64,000 nt of DNA, taken from contig NZ_CP074102.1 of NCBI RefSeq assembly GCF_018310535.1, forward strand, positions 7,998,001-8,062,000. The letters run 5' to 3'. Source of the stretch: Streptomyces mirabilis. Its GTDB lineage: Bacteria > Actinomycetota > Actinomycetes > Streptomycetales > Streptomycetaceae. The position numbers and the translations under genes were made by a program. The first letter of the stretch is position 1; the number at the start of each line of letters is the position of its first letter. The notes under the pieces are model-generated. The model was not told the origin of the DNA. It made no database searches and worked only from the letters and a program-made list of their open reading frames with translations. Of the stretch, positions 42,532 through 50,509 are shown piece by piece.

Positions 42532-42562
42532 GGCGCCCGCGAGCCTACGAGGTTGCCTCAGG
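42527..42562. terminator. Inverted repeat between convergent genes
   Basis: cctgaggc (42527-42534) and gcctcagg (42555-42562) form a perfect 8-bp dyad with a 20-base loop spanning the gap between the hydrolase stop and the convergent TetR stop. A short stem without a U-tract; a bidirectional terminator is possible. Confidence 0.4.
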
Positions 42563-43214
42563 ACCTGTCCGGCCGAGCGACCGGCAGTGGGCGCCGGGCG
42601 ACCTCGTGGGCCTCCTCGGGGGTCAGGCCCAGCATGCGCAGGATGAGTTCGGCCATCTCCTCGTCGGCGCCGGGGCCCGACTGCTCGGACTTGGCGGACG
42701 ACTTCAGCTGGAGCAGCCCGAGGAGGGAGCCGCCGACGGCACTGAGGGCGACGAGGGGACTGTCCACCTGGAAGCGGCCGGAGGCGTTGCCCTTCTCGAT
42801 GTCCCGCAGGGCTCGGGGGCCCAGGCCGAAATCGGCGTGGATGTAGGGGAGGCCGCCGTAGCGCAGGACGCGGGTGAGTTCCGGGTGGGTGTCGGCGAGC
42901 CGGAAGGTCAGCCGGACGCTCACCGCGAACACCTCGGCGGGGTCGTCCAGGTCGCCGGTGATCGAGTCGATCAGCTTGCCGTACTCCTCCAGCGCGTCGA
43001 CGACCGCCGCCTCGAAGAGCTCCGCCTTCGTCTGGAAGTGGTTGTAGAAGGAGCCGAACCCGACGTCGGCACGCTCGGCGATCTGCTGGATGCTGACCTC
43101 GCTCGTGCCCTGCTCGGCCAGGATCCGCTGGGCGGCGGTGATCAGGGCATGGCGGGTCCGGGCGCGCCTGCGTTCGAAGCGGTTGGCGGGCTGGTCAGCG
43201 GCTTGATCGGGCAT
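42558..43214 (-). CDS. TetR-family transcriptional regulator
   Basis: Repressor of 218 residues. The N-terminal helix-turn-helix SIQQIAERADVGFGSFYNHF spans about 41-60. The C-terminal ligand domain is Leu/Ala-rich, with PYIHADFGLGPRALRDIEKG. It lies convergent to the polyketide locus and downstream of the ProX-type gene, from which a terminator separates it. A perfect 6-6-6 dyad about 30 bases before its start is a good candidate autoregulatory operator. Ligand and other targets unknown; control of the polyketide locus is possible by proximity only. Confidence 0.9.
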   Translation of the reverse strand: MPDQAADQPANRFERRRARTRHALITAAQRILAEQGTSEVSIQQIAERADVGFGSFYNHFQTKAELFEAAVVDALEEYGKLIDSITGDLDDPAEVFAVSVRLTFRLADTHPELTRVLRYGGLPYIHADFGLGPRALRDIEKGNASGRFQVDSPLVALSAVGGSLLGLLQLKSSAKSEQSGPGADEEMAELILRMLGLTPEEAHEVARRPLPVARPDRS

Positions 43215-43243
43215 GCGCTCATCCTATCCGCGACCTCTTCAGA

Positions 43244-43261
43244 ACTGATGAGGAGATCAGT
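43244..43261. promoter_or_regulatory. Candidate TetR operator
   Basis: actgat-gaggag-atcagt is a perfect 6-bp dyad with a 6-base centre, 30 bases upstream of the TetR start. Spacing and position fit autoregulation. Not seen elsewhere in the window by eye. Confidence 0.55.
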
Positions 43262-43328
43262 CGGCGGGCGTCGGTGATCTCGCGACGGACGAGCGAACCG
43301 TCGTGCCTCGGCGACCCGGCGGCACGGC

Positions 43329-43359
43329 AAAAGCCGGAGCGGCGGACTCCCGCTCCGGC
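43329..43359 (-). terminator. Rho-independent terminator of the ProX-type gene
   Basis: A perfect 10-bp stem (43333-43342 with 43350-43359, loop 7) is followed on the minus strand by a run of four T. It lies 20 bases after the stop of the substrate-binding gene at 43379 and should isolate it from TetR. Confidence 0.8.
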
Positions 43360-43378
43360 CTGCGCGCCGCCGTCAGAA

Positions 43379-44335
43379 CTACAGCCCGGCGGTCGACAGC
43401 CAGCTCTTGGCCACGTCCAGCGGGTCCTTGTTGTCGTTCTGCACCTGGGCGTTGAGCTTGACCAGGGTGTCCGTGTCGAGCTTCGCCGATACGGCGTTGA
43501 GCGCGGAAACTCCGGCGGCGGAGAGACCGCTCTTGTAGGCCAGCGGCGTCACGTTCTCAAAACCGAAGAGATTCTTCGGGTCTTGAAGGACCACGAACTT
43601 GTTCTTGGTGATTCCGGGGTCGGTCGTGAAGATATCTGCGGCCTGAATGTTGTTGCCCTTGAGGGCCGCCACGGTCAACGGCCCACCCGCGTCCAGAGCC
43701 TTGAACGACTTGAATTCGAGGCCGTATTCGGACTTGAGGCCCACCAATCCCTGCTTGCGCGTCTGGAACTCCGGTGATCCCCCGATGACCACGTCCTTGG
43801 CCGAGGCGGAGAGGTCGGCGATCGTCGACGAGGTCGTGAGCTTGTACTTCTTGGCGGTCGCCTCGTTGACCGCGATCGCGTCCTTGTCCTCCGCCTTGGA
43901 GGGCTCGAGCAGGGTCAGCTTGGAATCGAGCGCGGCCGTGATGGCCTTGCTGGTGTCCGCGACCGTGGTCGGGGCCGCCTTGGCGTTCAGATAGGCCAGC
44001 AGCGCGCCGTTGTACTCGGGCAGGACGGTGATCGTGCCGTTCTTGATCAGGCCGTAGGTGGTCTCGCGGCTGCCGATGTTCAACTTGTAACTGACCTTGA
44101 TGCCCTTGGCCTTCAGGGCCTCACCGTAGATGTCGGCGAGCAGGATGCTCTCGGGGAAGTTGTTGGAGCCGACCACGACCGTGCCGCCCTTGGCGGTGTC
44201 GCCCTTCAGCGGGTCCTTGCTGTCGGAGTTGTCGGAGGAACCGCAGCCCGTGAGGGCGGCCGCGGCCACAACCAGCAGGGATACGGCGTACGTTGCGGTC
44301 GTTCTGGTGCTTCTGGCGTGGGTCACGTTGGTCAT
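43379..44335 (-). CDS. Glycine betaine/choline-type ABC substrate-binding lipoprotein (ProX/OpuCC-like)
   Basis: Secreted lipoprotein of 318 residues with lipobox LTGC (Cys31). The OpuAC/ProX-type fold shows TVVVGSNNFPESILLADIYG, GTITVLPEYNGALLAYL, then GLVGLKSEYGLEFKSFKALD and NIQAADIFTTDPGI, typical of quaternary-amine (betaine, choline, carnitine) receptors. It has its own terminator and no permease gene next to it. The matching permeases and ATPase are encoded at 49131-51642, on the other side of the cvn operon. Probably osmoprotectant uptake; ligand not proven. Confidence 0.88.
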   Translation of the reverse strand: MTNVTHARSTRTTATYAVSLLVVAAAALTGCGSSDNSDSKDPLKGDTAKGGTVVVGSNNFPESILLADIYGEALKAKGIKVSYKLNIGSRETTYGLIKNGTITVLPEYNGALLAYLNAKAAPTTVADTSKAITAALDSKLTLLEPSKAEDKDAIAVNEATAKKYKLTTSSTIADLSASAKDVVIGGSPEFQTRKQGLVGLKSEYGLEFKSFKALDAGGPLTVAALKGNNIQAADIFTTDPGITKNKFVVLQDPKNLFGFENVTPLAYKSGLSAAGVSALNAVSAKLDTDTLVKLNAQVQNDNKDPLDVAKSWLSTAGL

Positions 44336-44667
44336 CCAGACTTGTGCATGGGCGGTCGGCGGCCGGAAGGCATGGCGTGATGACGATCCAATCGAGCCCA
44401 GTAACGCACCGTCAAGACACGAATAGATCACCGATGGAGACCACACGGCTTCGCCGCGTGGGCGCAACCTGACCGAAACGGGATCGAATCCGACGTATCG
44501 TCATGTCAGTTTTTGGTTGATCATGGCCGTACTCTTGCGGCAGCCGCTAATGTTGGCCGAGTCGGGGGACCTGGTTCCACTTGCTCGGCCCGAGCGTGCT
44601 GACATGACCCACGTTCACGCAGCCCGGGCTGCGGGCTTCCAATTGGGAATGAAGTCAAGGAGGTTTG
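44336..44667. other. Divergent intergenic region (332 bases) before cvnA
   Basis: No gene is supported here. It should hold the promoters of the ProX-type gene (leftward) and the conservon (rightward). I see a hairpin at 44441-44461 (9-bp arms with one mismatch, loop ttc) and a small dyad gacg-tat-cgtc at 44492-44502. A strong AAGGAGG ribosome site is at 44657-44663. No convincing -35/-10 pair with standard spacing was found by eye. Confidence 0.5.
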
Positions 44668-47547
44668 GTGCCCGCGCACAGGAAAGCCGCCCGGGGGCCG
44701 CAGACCACGGCTCCCCGAATAGGCCGGACGCCTTCCCTCCTGGACCGTTGGCCTTTCCGCAGGAAACTCAACGTCCTGGTGATTGTCCCACTCGCCGTCG
44801 TTTCGGCGATGATCGCCTATGTCGTGTACGCCGAGATCGACTCGGCCCGTTCCGCCGCCTCCACCGCCCAGCTCGTTCGGGACAGTGCGCAGGTCACCAA
44901 GCTCATCGACGGCGTACAGACCGAGCACCGGCAGGCGCTCCTCGTCTCCCTGCGCTACGAGGCCGCCCGCTCCGGCGACAAGGCGCCGGGCACCTCCGCC
45001 TTCCTCCAGGCGCAGCAGAAGGTCACCGCCCAGGCGGAGGCCGTGCGGTCCACCTACGGGGGCCGGCTGCCCGACGCCGAGGCCCAGGCGCTCAAGGAGC
45101 TGGAGGGCCTCGACAGCCTCCGCAAGACCATCGAAGAGGGCCCGATCCCCGCCGACAACATCGACCCGGCGTACGGATCGGTCATCGAGGGCCTCATCAA
45201 CGGCCTCGGGCTCGGTCAGTCGGGCGGCGAGTCCTCGGAGTCCGCGGGCAATCTGCTGGACGCGCTGCTGCGCGCCGACACCGCCCACGCCTCCTTCGAG
45301 ACCAGCGTGTTCGCGGCCCGGACCCGGGACCCCAACGCGCTCATCGAGTACACCGGCGCCGTCGGCGACTACGAGCAGTACACCTACCAGGCCGAGCGTT
45401 TCACCCGGTTCGCCAGCCAGGAACAGGGCGCCCAACTCGCCGCGATCGAGCACAGCCCGTACCAGAGCGTCGTCGCCCAGCACTACGCCGCGCTGCAGGT
45501 CGACCCCAGTGGTCTGGTCGCGGGGAACGCCTCGCAGCTGCGCGCCGCGCTCGACGACGCCCTGGCCGCCGACCCGACGTACCAGCGTCAGGCGGAGAAC
45601 CGGCTGAAGATCACCGAGTCGCTCATCCACCAGATCGCCGCCGACACCCAGAAGGCGTCCAGCGACGCCTGGTGGCAGGTGCTGTGGCTGGTGGCCGCCA
45701 ACCTCGCCGCCTTCGCGGCCTGGATCCTGTTCTCCGTGCTGGTGCGCCGCTCCGTGGTGCGGACCGTGCGGAGCCTCACCGAGGCGGCCCAGCACGTGGC
45801 CGACGCGGCCGAGACCGAGCTCGCCCGGGTCGCCGACGACGACGCCGACGACGCGAGCCCGCCGCGCCTGGAAGCCGTACCCGTGCCGGTCCGCGACGAA
45901 CTCGGCGAACTCGCCGAAGCCTTCAACCAGGTGCAGGTCACCGCGACCGCCCTGCTGGAGCGCCAGGTCATCAGCCGCCGCAACATCGCCGAGATGTTCG
46001 GCAACGTCGGCCACCGCGTCAGCAACCTGACCGCTCGTCAGCTCGCGCTGATCGACTCGGTGGAGCGCGGCGAGACCGACCCGGAGGTACTGGACCGGCT
46101 CTACCGCATCGACCACATCGCGGTACGCCTTCAGCGCAACGCCGACAGCCTGATGCTGCTCGCCGGCATCCGCGAGACGGGCCTCAACACCGGGCCCATG
46201 CGGCTCAGCAACATCGTCCGCGCCGCGCTCGGCCAGATCGAGGGCTACCAGCGGGTCACCCCGCACGCCGAGGGCGATGTCACCGTCGCCCCCGACATCG
46301 TCGGCGACCTCACGCTGATGCTCGCCGAACTGCTGGAGAACGCGGTGACGTTCTCCCCGGCGTCCAGCAGCGTCGAAGTCGTCCTGCGGCCCCGGCACGG
46401 CTCCGGTGGCGGCGCGCTGATCGAGATCATCGACCACGGGCTCGGGATGAGCGCCGAGCGGCTGGAGGAGGAGAACGCCCGCCTGATCCGCCGCGAACGG
46501 CTCGACCTGGCCCCGACCGAGGTCCTCGGCCTCTTCGTGGTCGGCGGTCTGTCCCGGCGCTGGGGCATCGAGGTCGTCCTGACCCGCACCCCGGGCGGCG
46601 GCGTCACCGTCACCGTCGCGGTGCCCGGCTCCCATCTGCTGCTCGCCGACCCCACGGGGGCCGCGGCCAGGGCCCCGCACATCCTGCCGCCGCCACGCCG
46701 CCCCGGCGGGACCGAACCGCGCCCCGCGGCGGTCGACCCGGAACCCGGTCCCTCGTCCCTGCCCCGCAGGATCCCCGCGCGCAGCCGGGGAGTGGACGGC
46801 CACACGGGCCGTCAGGAACCGACGGGCGATGGCGCCATGGGTGGCTACGGCGGCCCCGGCGCCTCCCGGCCCAGGCCGGGCGGCACACCGGGCACCAGGA
46901 CTCCGGGGGCGGCGCAGCCCGCGGAGCGCGAGACAGCGGGACGAGGCACGCCTCAGGACGCGGTCGGCGGCCCGGGTCACCAGCGTGGCACCGGCACCGG
47001 CATGGAGAGCGGACACGGCCGGCCGTCGCGCGCCGGGGGCGGCGGCATGGACAGCGGGCTCGTGCAGAGGTCACGTGGCGCGAGCACCGGCCCGGGGAGT
47101 GCGGCGGGGCAGCCGCCGCGCGGCCCGAACACCGGCATGAGCGGCGGTCTCGGCCAGCCGCCCCGCGGCGCGAGCACCGCGCGCGGCTCCGGTACGGCCC
47201 CGTCGGCACCCGGCAGCGCCCCGGCGCGACCGGGCGAGGGCGGCCCCAGTCCGCTCAGGCGGCGGGTGCGCGGCGCGACCCTGCAGGCCACCACCGCCTC
47301 GACCCGGCTGCCCAAACAGACCATCACCAACCCACGGCCGCCCGCCTGGCAGACCGCCGACGCGGAAGCGGCACGATCCGAGATCGACGAGTTCGAGGAA
47401 GCCGTCCTGCGGGCCGAGCGCGAGAGCGCGACAGAGGTCCGTGGTACCGGCTTCGGGTCGGCCCGTTCAGGGGGCCGTCCCGACACCTCTGGCGATTCCA
47501 GCACAGAGAACAACAGACCCTCATTCCCGGAAGGCATGAGCAAGTGA
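44668..47547 (+). CDS. cvnA: Nitrate/nitrite-sensor-domain histidine kinase-like protein (conservon CvnA)
   Basis: Membrane protein of 959 residues, first of a conservon (CvnA-D), the streptomycete membrane-associated GTPase signalling cassette. A helix near 40-60 (LNVLVIVPLAVVSAMIAYVV) is followed by an extracellular NIT-type domain of about 280 residues, a second helix (LVAANLAAFAAWILFSVLV), HAMP, a phosphotransfer-like helix pair (RRNIAEMFGNVGHRVSNLTA), and an ATPase domain with ELLENAVTFSPASS. The last 290 residues are disordered Gly/Pro/Arg/Thr repeats (QPPRG motifs). GTG 44668 follows AAGGAGG by 4 bases. Its stop overlaps the next start (GTGA). Confidence 0.93.
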   Translation: MPAHRKAARGPQTTAPRIGRTPSLLDRWPFRRKLNVLVIVPLAVVSAMIAYVVYAEIDSARSAASTAQLVRDSAQVTKLIDGVQTEHRQALLVSLRYEAARSGDKAPGTSAFLQAQQKVTAQAEAVRSTYGGRLPDAEAQALKELEGLDSLRKTIEEGPIPADNIDPAYGSVIEGLINGLGLGQSGGESSESAGNLLDALLRADTAHASFETSVFAARTRDPNALIEYTGAVGDYEQYTYQAERFTRFASQEQGAQLAAIEHSPYQSVVAQHYAALQVDPSGLVAGNASQLRAALDDALAADPTYQRQAENRLKITESLIHQIAADTQKASSDAWWQVLWLVAANLAAFAAWILFSVLVRRSVVRTVRSLTEAAQHVADAAETELARVADDDADDASPPRLEAVPVPVRDELGELAEAFNQVQVTATALLERQVISRRNIAEMFGNVGHRVSNLTARQLALIDSVERGETDPEVLDRLYRIDHIAVRLQRNADSLMLLAGIRETGLNTGPMRLSNIVRAALGQIEGYQRVTPHAEGDVTVAPDIVGDLTLMLAELLENAVTFSPASSSVEVVLRPRHGSGGGALIEIIDHGLGMSAERLEEENARLIRRERLDLAPTEVLGLFVVGGLSRRWGIEVVLTRTPGGGVTVTVAVPGSHLLLADPTGAAARAPHILPPPRRPGGTEPRPAAVDPEPGPSSLPRRIPARSRGVDGHTGRQEPTGDGAMGGYGGPGASRPRPGGTPGTRTPGAAQPAERETAGRGTPQDAVGGPGHQRGTGTGMESGHGRPSRAGGGGMDSGLVQRSRGASTGPGSAAGQPPRGPNTGMSGGLGQPPRGASTARGSGTAPSAPGSAPARPGEGGPSPLRRRVRGATLQATTASTRLPKQTITNPRPPAWQTADAEAARSEIDEFEEAVLRAERESATEVRGTGFGSARSGGRPDTSGDSSTENNRPSFPEGMSK

Positions 47548-48023
47548 CCATGTGGACAGGTGGACCGGAGTCCGCGGCCGTGGAACAGGCGACGGACGTG
47601 AAGGCCGCCGCTGCCGACTTCAATTGGCTGCTCAATCGTTTCGCCACCGAGACCGCCGGCGTCGTCGACGTGATCGGGGTGTCCTCCGACGGTCTGTTGA
47701 TCGCGGTGTCCCAACTACGCGGCAAGGCGGACTCGGAGCGGCTCGCGGCCATCGTCTCCGGGATCACCAGCCTCGCCATGGGCGCGTCCGGCAACTACGG
47801 CCTCGGCGGGCTCAACAAGGTCATCATCGACCTGGAGGAAGGGCACGTCCTGGTGTCCGCGCTCGGCGCGGGCGCGGTGCTCGGCGTGGTCGCCTCCAAG
47901 GAGGCGAAGCTCGGGAACATCGCGTACGAGATGACCCTCTTCGCCAACCGCGCCGGTGCCGCTCTGAGCCCGCAACTGGTCATGGAGCTCAAGAACACCG
48001 TGGGGATCGCGCCGACCGGTTGA
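47544..48023 (+). CDS. cvnB: Roadblock/LC7-domain protein (conservon CvnB)
   Basis: Small protein of 159 residues of the Roadblock/LC7 (MglB-like) family, predicted to regulate the CvnD GTPase. Core blocks are DFNWLLNRFATETAGVVDVI, DGLLIAVSQ and LASLAMGASGNYGLGGLNK-like sequence, with EMTLFANRAG at the end. GTG 47544 overlaps the cvnA stop; ATG 47550 is an alternative two codons on. Second gene of the operon. Confidence 0.93.
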   Translation: MTMWTGGPESAAVEQATDVKAAAADFNWLLNRFATETAGVVDVIGVSSDGLLIAVSQLRGKADSERLAAIVSGITSLAMGASGNYGLGGLNKVIIDLEEGHVLVSALGAGAVLGVVASKEAKLGNIAYEMTLFANRAGAALSPQLVMELKNTVGIAPTG

Positions 48024-48082
48024 CGGTCGGCGGGGGCGTCACGAAGGCCGGGACGACCCGCGAGGTGAAGGGTGAGGACGAG

Positions 48083-48514
48083 ATGACGGCCGGCGAGCCA
48101 TCAGCCGCCGACGACGACGCATGGGGAGCGGAGCACCCCCCGTCGATCGTCAGGCCATTCCTGCTGACCGCGGGGCGGATCGCCGGCGGTGACAGTCTGG
48201 TGCCGACGATTCCGATCGAGACGCAGGTCGTCGCGACGGATCTCGGTCTGGCCACGCTGGACGCCTTCGTCTTCGACCAGCACCGCGACATCATCACGGT
48301 CTGCCGCCAGCCGCAGTCGCTGGCGGAGATCGCGGCGAAACTGCGGATGCATTTGAATGTGATCAGGGTGCTCGCCGACGATCTGCGCGCCGACGGTCAA
48401 CTGGCCTTGTACGCACCGCAGGCCGAATCCGCCCGCGACGCCACCGTATTGCGAAGGGTTATCGATGGTCTCCGAGCTATCCCCGACTCCCGGGGCGCGA
48501 TCCGTGAGCGCTGA
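48083..48514 (+). CDS. cvnC: DUF742-domain protein (conservon CvnC)
   Basis: Protein of 143 residues of the DUF742 family, the third conservon component. The N-terminal block SIVRPFLLTAGRIAGGDSLV is diagnostic. A winged-helix-like region follows (LAEIAAKLRMHLNVIRVLAD), suggesting a protein- or DNA-binding role. ATG 48083 follows GGTGAGGACGAG; GTG 48065 is an in-frame alternative. Its last 50 bases overlap the start of cvnD, indicating tight coupling. Confidence 0.92.
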   Translation: MTAGEPSAADDDAWGAEHPPSIVRPFLLTAGRIAGGDSLVPTIPIETQVVATDLGLATLDAFVFDQHRDIITVCRQPQSLAEIAAKLRMHLNVIRVLADDLRADGQLALYAPQAESARDATVLRRVIDGLRAIPDSRGAIRER

Positions 48515-49076
48515 CACCGAGGGTCCCCGGCCGCCGATGCCGGTGAAGATGGTGATCGCGGGCGGCTTCGGCGTGGGCAAGACCACCACCGTGGGTGCCA
48601 TCTCCGAAATCGAGCCGCTCACCACCGAGGCGTCCATCACCTCGGTCGCCGCGGGCATCGACGACCTCTCCCACACCCCGGAGAAGATGACGACCACCGT
48701 CGCCATGGACTTCGGCTGTGTCACGCTCGACCCGACCCTGAAGCTCTACCTGTTCGGCACCCCCGGCCAGGAGCGCTTCGGGTTCATGTGGGACGACCTG
48801 GTCGAGGGTGCCCTCGGCGGGCTCGTCATCGTCGACACCCGCCGGCTCGACGACTGCTACGCGGCCGTCGACTACTTCGAGCACCGCGAGATCCCCTTCG
48901 CGGTGGCCGTCAACGCCTTCGACGGCAAGGTCGAACACGACCTGAACGACGTACGGTGGGCCCTCGACGTCGGCGACCACGTGCCGCTCACCGTGTTCGA
49001 CGCCCGTGAGCGCGGGTCCGTACGGGACGCGCTCCTCGTCGTCCTCGAACACGCCCTGGCGACCGCGCAGCAGTGA
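48465..49076 (+). CDS. cvnD: MglA-like ATP/GTP-binding protein (conservon CvnD)
   Basis: Small GTPase of 203 residues, the output switch of the conservon. P-loop GGFGVGKT is at 33-40, followed by TTTVAMDFGCVTLDPTLKLY, switch-II FGTPGQERFGFMW and base-recognition region FAVAVNAFDGK (NxxD variant). Family members work with the CvnA sensor and CvnB regulator at the membrane. Last gene of the operon, followed by a very strong terminator. Confidence 0.94.
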   Translation: MVSELSPTPGARSVSADTEGPRPPMPVKMVIAGGFGVGKTTTVGAISEIEPLTTEASITSVAAGIDDLSHTPEKMTTTVAMDFGCVTLDPTLKLYLFGTPGQERFGFMWDDLVEGALGGLVIVDTRRLDDCYAAVDYFEHREIPFAVAVNAFDGKVEHDLNDVRWALDVGDHVPLTVFDARERGSVRDALLVVLEHALATAQQ

Positions 49077-49081
49077 ACGAA

Positions 49082-49128
49082 GGAAGAGGGGGGACGGGCC
49101 TTGTGGCTCGTCCCCCCTCTTCCCTTTT
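49082..49128. terminator. Strong bidirectional terminator after cvnD
   Basis: A perfect 15-bp stem (49082-49096 with 49109-49123, loop 12) is followed by a T-rich tail (cttttcc). It lies between the convergent cvn operon and osmoprotectant permease operon and can serve both. Confidence 0.92.
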
Positions 49129-49130
49129 CC

Positions 49131-49805
49131 TCAGGCCGTACGGCGCCTGCGCACCCCCGGGGACACCGCCACCCGGGCGATGGCCCAGAACAGCACCAGC
49201 ACGAGCAGCGCGAGGATCGCGGTGAGGGCCGCGCCGCCCACCACCTTCTCGTAGTTGCGCTGGTAGAGGCCGTCCAGGATGTAACGGCCGACCCCGCCGA
49301 GGCTCACATAGGCCGCGATGGTCGCCGTGGACACGATCTGGATCGCCGCCGAACGCAGACCGCTGAGGATCAGCGGCAGCGCCGCCGGCACCTCGACCTG
49401 GAAGAGGACCTTCCCCTCCGGCATGCCCATTCCGCGGGCGGCGTCGACGGGGGAGGGATCCAGGGTGCGGATCGCCTCGTACGTGGTGATGAGGATCGGC
49501 GGGACCGCCAGCACCACGAGCGGGATCATCACGGGCACGATGCCGAGGCCGAGCCAGACGAACATCAGCACCAGCAGCCCGAAGGTGGGCAGCGCCCGGG
49601 CGCCCGCCGAAACGAAGGCCAGCGCGTTGCCGCCGCGGCCGGTGTGTCCGGTGACCAGGCCGATGGGCAGGCCGACGGCCGCGGCGATCGCGAGCGCCCC
49701 GGCGGTGTACTGGAGGTGTTCCCACACACGCTGCGGGATCCCGTCGTACCCGTGCCAGTGGGAGCCGTCGGAGAAGAAGGACTGGATGAAGTTGAGTACG
49801 TTCAC
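49131..49805 (-). CDS. Osmoprotectant-type ABC transporter permease (ProW/OpuCD-like)
   Basis: Membrane permease of 224 residues, six helices. LGIVPVMIPLVVLAVPPILI and the coupling loop ARGMGMPEGKVLFQVEVPAA are typical of the quaternary-amine importer family. The N-terminus contains QRVWEHLQYTAGALAIAAAV. GTG 49805 overlaps the stop of the upstream permease (GTGA). Third gene of the ATPase-permease-permease operon; works with the ProX-type lipoprotein at 43379 by inference. Confidence 0.9.
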   Translation of the reverse strand: MNVLNFIQSFFSDGSHWHGYDGIPQRVWEHLQYTAGALAIAAAVGLPIGLVTGHTGRGGNALAFVSAGARALPTFGLLVLMFVWLGLGIVPVMIPLVVLAVPPILITTYEAIRTLDPSPVDAARGMGMPEGKVLFQVEVPAALPLILSGLRSAAIQIVSTATIAAYVSLGGVGRYILDGLYQRNYEKVVGGAALTAILALLVLVLFWAIARVAVSPGVRRRRTA

Positions 49806-50509
49806 GAGACGCTCTCCGGTGTGCGGGCGGCGCCCGCGATCGTGGACGTACGGCGTGCGGCCTTGCGGCCGGAGGCCGGCTGCCAGGGGGTGAGCACGCG
49901 GCGCAGCAGGACGAGCACGGCGTCGACCAGCACCGCGAGAACGGCGGTGGTGACCACCGAGTTCACGGCGAGGAGAGGGCGGTGGTAGAGCATCGCGGTG
50001 GTGAGCAGGTTGCCGAGCGCCCCCTGGTTGCCGATCAGCGAGCCGACGCTGACCAGACTGATGCTGGACGCGGTCGCCACGCGCAGTCCGGCCATGATCG
50101 CGGGTACGGCGATGGGCAGTTGGACCTGGAGGTAGCGCCGCAGCGAACCGATGCCCATCGCCGCGGCGGCGGCGTTCGTCTCCTCGGGGACCGAGCGGAC
50201 GCCGTCGACGACCGCCGGGACGAGAACCACCAGACTGTAGAGGGTCAGCGGGATCATCACGGTGGTCTTGCTCAGCCCGGTGTAGTCGATGAGCACCACG
50301 AAGAAGGCGATCGACGGGATCGCGTACAGCACCGTGGTGATCCAGAGGACCGGCGGATAGATCCAGTTGACGCGGACGCACAGCAGGCCGATCGGCAGCG
50401 CCAGCAGGAGACCCACGAGCACCGGGACCAGAGCCTCCTGCATGTGTGTGGAGATCAGGCCGAAATAGCTGCTCTGGAGGTCGCTCGGGATGTCGAAGAA
50501 GCCGTTCAT
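49802..50509 (-). CDS. Osmoprotectant-type ABC transporter permease (ProW/OpuCB-like)
   Basis: Membrane permease of 235 residues. The N-terminus has ISTHMQEALVPVLVGLLLAL, and YAIPSIAFFVVLIDYTGLSK plus the coupling loop AMGIGSLRRYLQVQLPIAVP match the OpuC/ProW class. It is paralogous to the next permease, forming a heterodimeric channel. The ATG overlaps the ATPase stop (ATGA). Confidence 0.9.
   Translation of the reverse strand: MNGFFDIPSDLQSSYFGLISTHMQEALVPVLVGLLLALPIGLLCVRVNWIYPPVLWITTVLYAIPSIAFFVVLIDYTGLSKTTVMIPLTLYSLVVLVPAVVDGVRSVPEETNAAAAAMGIGSLRRYLQVQLPIAVPAIMAGLRVATASSISLVSVGSLIGNQGALGNLLTTAMLYHRPLLAVNSVVTTAVLAVLVDAVLVLLRRVLTPWQPASGRKAARRTSTIAGAARTPESVS

Noticed and set aside
44517..48023. 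A 1168-codon plus-strand frame running through cvnA into cvnB
   Set aside because: Its cvnA portion is Arg/Pro/Gly shadow sequence. Only the last 159 codons (cvnB) are real, and they start at the GTG overlapping the cvnA stop.
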